Source: CAZABP01 sp964483245 (lineage in GTDB: Bacteria > Planctomycetota > UBA1135 > UBA2386). Taken from it: 64,000 nucleotides of DNA. The translations under genes and the position numbers were made by a program. Shown here piece after piece: positions 58,988-64,000 of the stretch. The notes beneath the pieces were generated by a model, which saw only the letters and a program-made list of their open reading frames with translations, was not told where the DNA came from and made no database searches. Numbering within the stretch: position 1 is the first letter of the stretch; each line of letters starts with the position of its first letter. The DNA is taken from assembly GCA_964483245.1 (NCBI GenBank), contig CAZABP010000002.1:169441-233440 (forward strand), given 5' to 3'.

Positions 58988-59264
58988 TCACCGGTGGACC
59001 ACGACGTCGATCCCGTTCGAGAGCAGCAGGCAAGGCGTCGTGTGAAGCGCGAGGCTCTGCATGCAGAGCTTCGTGCCGACCAGCGAGACTGAGGCTGGGA
59101 TGTCGACGCACTGGGTTGCGGTGCCCAACGTCACGAGATCCATCGTCGCCACGTAGAGGTGGCTCGGCGCGCAGAGGCCGTTCCCCAACCAGACGCCACT
59201 GCTGCAAGGGCCAGCCGACACGACGTAGAGGACACTGCCCCGGGTCGGGCAGGCGTCGACGACC
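58988..59264 (-). pseudogene. Decayed C-terminal fragment of a planctomycete secreted protein
   Basis: Reading the minus strand from 59264 gives VVDACPTRGSVLYVVSAGP, CSSGVWLGNGLCAPSHLYVA, then TLGTATQCVDIPASVSLVGT and ALHTTPCLLLSNGIDVVVH. These blocks resemble the C-terminal beta domain of large secreted proteins of this phylum (strand with LYVVSAGP, then CVDIP and closing LLLSNGIDV). A stop codon lies in frame just before it and no upstream signal or core is visible, so it is a remnant of a longer gene. Confidence 0.55.
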
Positions 59265-59379
59265 TAACCCAACTTGAAGGGTTGCGGCCTCCGCGCGACT
59301 TTTTCGCGCGCTGCCGCATGCGAGTTCGGCCTCGGCAGCCCGGTTCTCGGCCAACGCGATCGCGAAACCCGATGTAGTG

Positions 59380-59412
59380 CCAACTCGAACTGAGTTTGGC
59401 CTCGTAGAGGCC
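59380..59412. repeat. Two adjacent hairpins in a gene-poor region
   Basis: AACTC (59382-59386) and GAGTT (59392-59396) are separated by five bases. Directly after, GGCCTC (59398-59403), GTA, GAGGCC (59407-59412) is a perfect 6-bp stem. They may be remnants of a terminator for the lost gene or a small structured RNA, neither supported further. Confidence 0.3.
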
Positions 59413-59585
59413 CGTACGCCCTCGAACTCGCTCGAACCCCTGCAGCCTGGGCTAGCCGGCTCCCAGTCCCGCCAGCCCGACAACGTCCCCCGGCGCATGA
59501 CGGGCAGGGCAGCGGGCCGCGGCTCAGCCAGCGCCGCTGGCCGCGCGGAACGCAGTCTTGTGCGAGGGCCAGGATGCGCCATAAG

Positions 59586-59599
59586 TTGTTATAGAACAA
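59586..59599. promoter_or_regulatory. Palindrome in the promoter region of the lipid-transfer-like unit
   Basis: TTGTT, ATAG, AACAA is a 14-base palindrome in an AT-rich pocket 132 bases before the gene at 59731. It could be an operator. The gene has no strong ribosome site, so its promoter position is not fixed. Confidence 0.3.
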
Positions 59600-59730
59600 G
59601 TAGTTGAGTTTCTACGCGCCGGCGTGCTCGAAGAGAATCCTGCCTGCCTCGTGATGGGTCGGCAGCAGTTCTCGCGTGGAGCTGGTGAACGCGCTGACCA
59701 GGCGCCCGGACAACGAACGGAACCCGACCC

Positions 59731-60708
59731 ATGACGACCCAGACGAACACGCTGATCCCTCGAGGCCCGCGCAGCACCCAGCTGCTGCTCGCCACACTCC
59801 TGGCCGCTGCCGCGGTGGCGCAGGATGAGACCCCTCTCGCCGACGCGATCGCTCCGCGCAGCGCCGGCTTCGCGCAGGACTTCGGCGTCAAGGACGTCCG
59901 CGGCCAGCTGCGCCTGTATGGCAAGGCGGGCCTCGAAGCCGATCTCTCCGAAGGCCTGAAGTTCTCGGTCACCGGTGGCGCCGCGTTGGACGTGCGCTTC
60001 CTCGGCGGACTGCGCGAAGCGCTCGCGCTCGAGGTGAAGCAGGAGGCCGGTCTCGGTTCCAGCAAGACGCGCGCGCGCTCGAACGCAGTCGCGTCGCGCG
60101 AGGAGTTCGACGCGCGGGCGATGGCTTCGGCGAGCAACGGCCCGACCAAGGAAGTGCGGATCTGCGGCTTCACGCTGCGGCTCGATCGGCCGACCGGCGA
60201 CGCGAAGAAGAACGAGAAGATGGCGCCGAAGGACCTGCTGCCCGGCGGCCTCAAGACCACGATCATGGTCGGCCCGGTGCCGATGCTGCTCGCTGCCAAC
60301 GCCAGCGTCGGCCTCGAGCTGGGTGTGGAACGGATCGTCGAAGCGGCCGATGCCACGAGCGGTCACAGCGCGCGCTTCGGCCTGCAGGGGATGGTCGGCG
60401 CCAGCCTGAACGGCTGGGTCATCGGCGGCGTTGGCGGCGGGTGCCGCTTCGCGTCGGCCTGCGCCGGCGTCAAGGCGGACCTGAAGCTGATGGAAGTCGG
60501 CACCGGCCTGCGGCTCGGCTACGAGACCGGCGCGGGTGCATTCGTCGACATGGCCTACAAGCTCTGCCCGGCGACGCTGAAGGTGTTGGCGATCGCCTAC
60601 TGCGAGGTGGGCTTCGGCCGGTTCAAGCTCGGCAAGAAGTTCGAGTATCTGCTGTATCAGTGGAGCGCGCCGGAGCGCAAGGGAACGATCCCGCTCATCG
60701 GCAACTGA
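59731..60708 (+). CDS. Secreted beta-rich protein paired with the HEAT-repeat protein, function unknown
   Basis: A 325-residue exported protein; signal RGPRSTQLLLATLLAAAAVA. Early blocks are GQLRLYGKAGLEADLSEGLK and FSVTGGAALDVRF; later GLELGVERIVEAADATSG, FGLQGMVGASLNGWVIGGVG and AGVKADLKLMEVGTGLRLGY are amphipathic strands, so a barrel- or beta-sheet-rich fold is likely. Four Cys (two in VGGGCRFASACAG) may form disulfides. It precedes the HEAT-repeat gene by 19 bases and probably works with it. I do not recognise the family. Confidence 0.7.
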   Translation: MTTQTNTLIPRGPRSTQLLLATLLAAAAVAQDETPLADAIAPRSAGFAQDFGVKDVRGQLRLYGKAGLEADLSEGLKFSVTGGAALDVRFLGGLREALALEVKQEAGLGSSKTRARSNAVASREEFDARAMASASNGPTKEVRICGFTLRLDRPTGDAKKNEKMAPKDLLPGGLKTTIMVGPVPMLLAANASVGLELGVERIVEAADATSGHSARFGLQGMVGASLNGWVIGGVGGGCRFASACAGVKADLKLMEVGTGLRLGYETGAGAFVDMAYKLCPATLKVLAIAYCEVGFGRFKLGKKFEYLLYQWSAPERKGTIPLIGN

Positions 60709-60727
60709 GATACCTGGGGCGACCACC

Positions 60728-62689
60728 ATGCACGCCGTGGCATCACGCAGAGCACTGTCCGCCGTCGCCGCGCTCGCGGCGGCGGCGCTGCTGGCTTTCT
60801 GGGCGCTCGAGAGCGCGGCGCCGGTCGCGCCGCGTGATGCGGAGTCGGGACAGCTGACCGGCGCGCCGGCAGGGAGCGAGGCGCCCGCGGTCGCCGACCA
60901 GAGCGAGCGCGAGCTGACCGCGATCGGCGCGTCCGGGATCTACTCGGCCCCGACCGGCAGCGAACTCGTGTTCGAGCTCACGGCGGTCACGCGCAGTGGC
61001 CTCACGCTCGCGATCGCCGAGCAGCCGTCGACCCAGGGAATGACGCTGCAGCTCCGCGGGCGGCTGGAGCTGTTGGTTGCCGATCGGCGTGGTGACGAGC
61101 TGGTGACGCAGGCGCGCTTCGCGGAACTGACCGTCAGCCAGATCGTCGGCGGCAACGAGGAACCGAACGCACGCCTCGCCGACCTGCTGACGCTGCCGGT
61201 GTTGGTGCGCATGCGCGACGACGGGACGCTGCTGGGGTTCACGTTCGATCCGGACTCGAATCCGTTCGTCAACAACTTGGTCCGGACGATCCTGTGCGGG
61301 TTCCGGTTCGTCGTGCCGGCCGAGCGACAGCCGACCTGGACCCTCGACGAGACGGATCCGACCGGCATCGCGGCGATGCTGTACATCGAGACCGGTCGCG
61401 CCGAGGAGGGGCGGTTGCACCTCACGCGCCGCAAGACCAGCTATCGCGCCAGTCCTGGGGCGGCGGGCGGCCTGCCGGTCGCATACGACGTCGACAGCAC
61501 GGCAACCGCCACGCTGGATCTCGAGCTCGGCTGGCTGCGTGAAGCGCGCGTCGACGAGACGCTGCAAGCGCGTGCCGAGACCGCTTCGATGCATGCGACG
61601 ACCAGCTATCGGGCGACGCTTGCGTTGCTTCGTCACGCGCTGCGCGGCCGTGCCGAGCTGCCGGCCGTGGATTGGGATGGGGCATGGTCCGACATCGGCG
61701 GACTCAGAGATACGCAAGCCCTCGCCGCTGCGAACGCAGAGGAGCTCGCGGCGCAGGAAGTCGGTGACGCGACGTTCCAGGGGCTGTGGCAGGAGATCCA
61801 GGCACTGGCTGCCGCCGAGCCGCTCGACTCCGCGGCACTGAGCGCAGCGATGCACAGGCTCGCGCTGCTCGTGCGCCTGCAGCCGGAGGTGCTGCCGCAG
61901 CTCCTCGCTGCGCTGCCGGCGGCGACTGAGTTCGGCGCCGATGCGTTGCTGTCTGCGGTCGGCGCCGCGGACAGTGGACCGGCACAGCAGGTGCTCGCTG
62001 GCGTCACCGCCGACGCTGCGGCGGCGCCGCACCTGCGGCAATCCGCGCTCGACTCCATGATCCAGTTGTCCGCGCCGGGCGACGATGTGCTCGCCGCCGT
62101 GCGTGGCGTCGTCGACGACGATCACGCCAAGCCGAGCTTGCGCGACAACGGCCTGCTGTTACTCGGCGCGCTTGCTTCTCGCGAACCGGGTTCGAAGACG
62201 ACCGATCGCGGCCAGCTCGTCCGCGACCTGCTTGCCCGCGAAAGCCAGGCGCGCGCCCAACGTAGACTCGAGCATTGGCTGCACGCGCTCGGCAACTGCG
62301 GTGACCCCGCTGTGCTGCCGGCGCTCGAGCGCTATCTCGTCCACCAGGATGCTGCGCTGCGGCAGGCCGCGCTCACGGCCGTGTCGCAGGTGTCGGCGGC
62401 GCGCGCGGTCGAGCTGTTGGCGTGGCGGGCACGCGAAGAGGTCGAGCTGCGCCTGCGGGCACTGGCCGTGCAGAGTCTCGCCCGAGTCGCCACCGGCTCG
62501 CACCTCGAGTTCGTAGCAGGCCTGCTGGCAGGGCCGGGCGCGGCGGAGCTGCGGCGTGCTGCGGTCAACGGGCTGCGTTGGCAGGTCGGCCGGAACGATG
62601 CGGTGCTGCCGCTGCTGCGGCGTGCTGCGCAGACGGATCCGGATGCAACGGTCCGGGATCTGGCGCAGCGCGCGTTGGCGGGAGGGTGA
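60728..62689 (+). CDS. Vitellogenin-N-like protein with HEAT repeats (candidate large lipid-transfer protein)
   Basis: A 653-residue exported protein with one N-terminal hydrophobic helix (LSAVAALAAAALLAFWALES). Residues about 65-290 are a beta domain whose order of features recalls the lipovitellin or apolipoprotein B N-terminus: DGTLLGFTFDPDSNPFVNNL, then VRTILCGFRFVV and WTLDETDPTGIAAMLYIETG (compare the KRGIL and E-D-x-x-G-x-C-x-T-x-Y region of that family). Residues about 330-650 are HEAT-like repeats (VLPALERYLVHQDAALRQAA; RDLAQRALAGG). In eukaryotes that pair of domains binds lipid. The parallel is by eye. Confidence 0.72.
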   Translation: MHAVASRRALSAVAALAAAALLAFWALESAAPVAPRDAESGQLTGAPAGSEAPAVADQSERELTAIGASGIYSAPTGSELVFELTAVTRSGLTLAIAEQPSTQGMTLQLRGRLELLVADRRGDELVTQARFAELTVSQIVGGNEEPNARLADLLTLPVLVRMRDDGTLLGFTFDPDSNPFVNNLVRTILCGFRFVVPAERQPTWTLDETDPTGIAAMLYIETGRAEEGRLHLTRRKTSYRASPGAAGGLPVAYDVDSTATATLDLELGWLREARVDETLQARAETASMHATTSYRATLALLRHALRGRAELPAVDWDGAWSDIGGLRDTQALAAANAEELAAQEVGDATFQGLWQEIQALAAAEPLDSAALSAAMHRLALLVRLQPEVLPQLLAALPAATEFGADALLSAVGAADSGPAQQVLAGVTADAAAAPHLRQSALDSMIQLSAPGDDVLAAVRGVVDDDHAKPSLRDNGLLLLGALASREPGSKTTDRGQLVRDLLARESQARAQRRLEHWLHALGNCGDPAVLPALERYLVHQDAALRQAALTAVSQVSAARAVELLAWRAREEVELRLRALAVQSLARVATGSHLEFVAGLLAGPGAAELRRAAVNGLRWQVGRNDAVLPLLRRAAQTDPDATVRDLAQRALAGG

Positions 62690-62707
62690 GGGCGGACTGG
62701 AACGCAA

Positions 62708-63325
62708 TCAACGGTTGCGGCGCCATGCGAGGTACTCCGCCAGCTCGGTGAGTTCGATGTAGCCGGCCGTCGCTGGTGCTGCCGGCAGCTCGGTGACCTC
62801 GAGGTGCTCGACCTCGGTTGCTGTGGTTCGCTCGCCCAGCGCAGTCTCCAACATCAACCACAGCGCGGTCTTGGCAGCGAGTTCGTCGTCGGGATCGAAG
62901 GACGGGATGCCGACACGCATGCCGAACGAATGATCGGATTCGCGTTCGAGCGGCAGGAACCACAACGTGCGCGGGTCGAACTCGAGACCTTCGTAGTTCA
63001 TGACGAAGTCGAAGCCGGACGCGGGCTTGAGCGCCGTGATCACCCACCCGTCGACCGGAGGTGATGCCGCGACGATCTCGTCCACCAGCGGGAAGTGCTT
63101 CTGCTGTCCGCCTGCGGTGATGATCAGGTGGTGCGGGCGTGCATTGGCGCAGAACTCGAACGACAGCCACCGTTCGATCTGCTTCAGGCGGCGAAGCAGT
63201 TCGTCGCAGAGTGCATGTTCTGCGGTATCCAATCGTGAGAACTGCGCGGCGTGCTCGATGAACCATGCCCAGAAGCGGGTGATCGCCTGTCGTTGGCGGG
63301 GCGAGGCTCGCGGTGGCTGCTCCAT
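62708..63325 (-). CDS. Conserved-looking cytoplasmic protein, function unknown
   Basis: A 205-residue soluble protein with no signal. The N-terminal part is helical (RQAITRFWAWFIEHAAQFSR, then LLRRLKQIERWLSFEFC); the centre is alpha/beta (HHLIITAGGQQKHFPLVDEI; PVDGWVITALKPASGFDF; DPRTLWFLPLERESDHSF). The end is acidic with an AEYLAWRR tail. It is somewhat like proteins seen beside antitoxin or immunity genes, but no toxin lies nearby. It is convergent with the HEAT-repeat gene and 27 bases from the aquaporin gene. Confidence 0.7.
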   Translation of the reverse strand: MEQPPRASPRQRQAITRFWAWFIEHAAQFSRLDTAEHALCDELLRRLKQIERWLSFEFCANARPHHLIITAGGQQKHFPLVDEIVAASPPVDGWVITALKPASGFDFVMNYEGLEFDPRTLWFLPLERESDHSFGMRVGIPSFDPDDELAAKTALWLMLETALGERTTATEVEHLEVTELPAAPATAGYIELTELAEYLAWRRNR

Positions 63326-63352
63326 GCTGCGATCAACTCAGCATGGCGGCCG

Positions 63353-64000
63353 TCAACTGCGACTCTCGCCACTCAGCCAACGATGAGCAACGCCGGCGAG
63401 GACCGCGCCGATCAGCGGCGCCACCCAGAACATCCACAGTTGGGCCAATGCCCACCCTCCCACGAAGAGCGCGGGACCCGTGCTTCGTGCTGGGTTCACG
63501 GACGTGTTGGTCACGGGGATGCTGATCAAATGAATCAGCGTCAGGGCCAACCCGATCGCGATTGGCGCGAAACCGGCCGGTGCACGCTTGTCCGTCGCGC
63601 CGAGGATGACGATCAGGAACATGAAGGTCATGACGACCTCGGTGACGAAAGCGGCTGCGGCGGAGTACTGGCCGGGTGAATGCTCCGCGTAGCCGTTGGA
63701 CGCCAGACCGGCAGCAACATCGAACCCAGCCTTTCCGCTTGCGATGAAGTACAGCAGACCCGCCGCCACGATCGCGCCCAGAACCTGCGCGATGATGTAG
63801 GGAACCAGCTCCGACGTCTTGAAGCGGCCTGCTACCGCCAGCCCGACCGACACAGCCGGATTGAGGTGGCAGCCAGAGACATGCCCGATTGCGTACGCCA
63901 TCGTCAGGACCGTCAACCCGAAGGCGAACGCCACTCCGAGCAGCCCGATGCCGACGCCAGGAAACGCTGCAGCGAGGACCGCGCTACCGCAGCCACCCAA
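63353..64000 (-). CDS. aqpZ: Aquaporin Z (MIP family), 5' end outside window
   Basis: A 215-residue fragment that runs off the right edge, lacking only about 15 N-terminal residues of the roughly 230-residue protein. It has both Asn-Pro-Ala boxes (HLNPAVSVGL and SVNPARSTGPAL) and the AqpZ-like segments AFGLTVLTMAYAIGHVSG, ASNGYAEHSPGQYS and APIAIGLALTLIHLISIPVT. The selectivity filter residues fit a water channel. Residue identity to the Escherichia coli enzyme is high by eye. It lets water pass the inner membrane during osmotic change; regulation is not visible. Confidence 0.95.
   Translation of the reverse strand: MGGCGSAVLAAAFPGVGIGLLGVAFAFGLTVLTMAYAIGHVSGCHLNPAVSVGLAVAGRFKTSELVPYIIAQVLGAIVAAGLLYFIASGKAGFDVAAGLASNGYAEHSPGQYSAAAAFVTEVVMTFMFLIVILGATDKRAPAGFAPIAIGLALTLIHLISIPVTNTSVNPARSTGPALFVGGWALAQLWMFWVAPLIGAVLAGVAHRWLSGESRS

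Larger units (their letters stand above)
58826..59730. other. 905-base region with little intact coding
   Basis: Apart from the decayed fragment at 58988-59264 I find no convincing gene. It contains tandem hairpins at 59380-59412 and an AT-rich promoter-like part at 59580-59620 with the palindrome TTGTT, ATAG, AACAA, just before the next gene. The base composition is less GC-rich than the surroundings in places. Possible open frames here have shadow-like composition. Confidence 0.6.

Noticed and set aside
58674..59582. A 302-codon open frame on the minus strand in the gene-poor region
   Set aside because: Arg/Pro/Ser-rich shadow that overlaps the end of the cupin gene; the real remnant is in another frame (58988-59264).
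1..64000. CRISPR arrays, tRNA or rRNA genes, insertion sequences and prophage
   Set aside because: No spaced direct repeats, cloverleaf-like sequences, transposase or integrase motifs, or structural phage genes were recognised; the holin-family gene belongs to the chromosomal YqjE group.

Overview
The window is GC-rich DNA (I estimate close to 70 percent) packed with genes, many of which overlap by four bases (ATGA or GTGA). The best guess for the host is a member of the Planctomycetota, perhaps a deep marine-type lineage. The pointers are a LEPR-XLL surface protein, a double DUF1080 protein, secreted families of the style common in that phylum (two tandem paralogues plus a decayed fragment), many lipoproteins, and eukaryote-like domain architectures. 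This assignment is inferred from protein families; no rRNA or marker gene is present.

Layout. 1-6031 (minus): a tripartite RND efflux system (outer-membrane factor, cut by the window edge; HAE1 permease; adaptor) headed by a DUF1028 protein. 6241-12966 (plus): a LEPR-XLL surface protein, a small PilZ-like protein, a GAF-HlyD fusion and an M50 peptidase-HlyD fusion, read here as a dedicated export cassette. 13082-18816: a tyrosinase-like secreted protein, a parallel-beta-repeat secreted protein, a VOC protein overlapping a glycosyltransferase, and a double DUF1080 protein. 18833-25439 (minus): a seven-gene operon of glutaredoxin, TolC-like, HlyD-like, ABC ATPase, two FtsX-type permeases and a lipoprotein. 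25546-32766: an oxidoreductase, a lipoprotein with TPR-like helices, a secreted trypsin-like protease with CARDB repeats and a large membrane spermidine-synthase-like protein. 33015-36606 (plus): a Fur/PerR regulator with a Fur-box-like site, a di-haem cytochrome c peroxidase, a metallophosphoesterase and a mono-haem cytochrome. 36692-39009: two tandem secreted paralogues.

39178-44940 is a stress or envelope island of small proteins: a GSP17M-like protein with a glycine zipper, YqjD/YqjE/YqjK-like proteins, CsbD, PRC-barrel, DUF1328, DUF3185 and lipoproteins. 44950-48393 (minus) is a 1147-residue hybrid histidine kinase with two kinase modules and two receivers. 48565-49863 holds a gene with one in-frame UGA followed by a SECIS-like hairpin, a candidate selenoprotein. 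49976-55630 is an RNA-repair operon (Hen1, Pnkp and two RlaP-type nucleotidyltransferases). 55641-64000 contains a DUF4253 lipoprotein, a periplasmic protein/TetR pair with a clear operator, a cupin-like protein, a decayed secreted-protein fragment, a two-gene unit whose second member resembles the N-terminal part of vitellogenin-type lipid-transfer proteins, an unknown protein, and an AqpZ-type aquaporin cut by the window edge.

No rRNA, tRNA, CRISPR array, insertion sequence or integrase was recognised. Functional statements come from motifs read by eye; no database search was possible.
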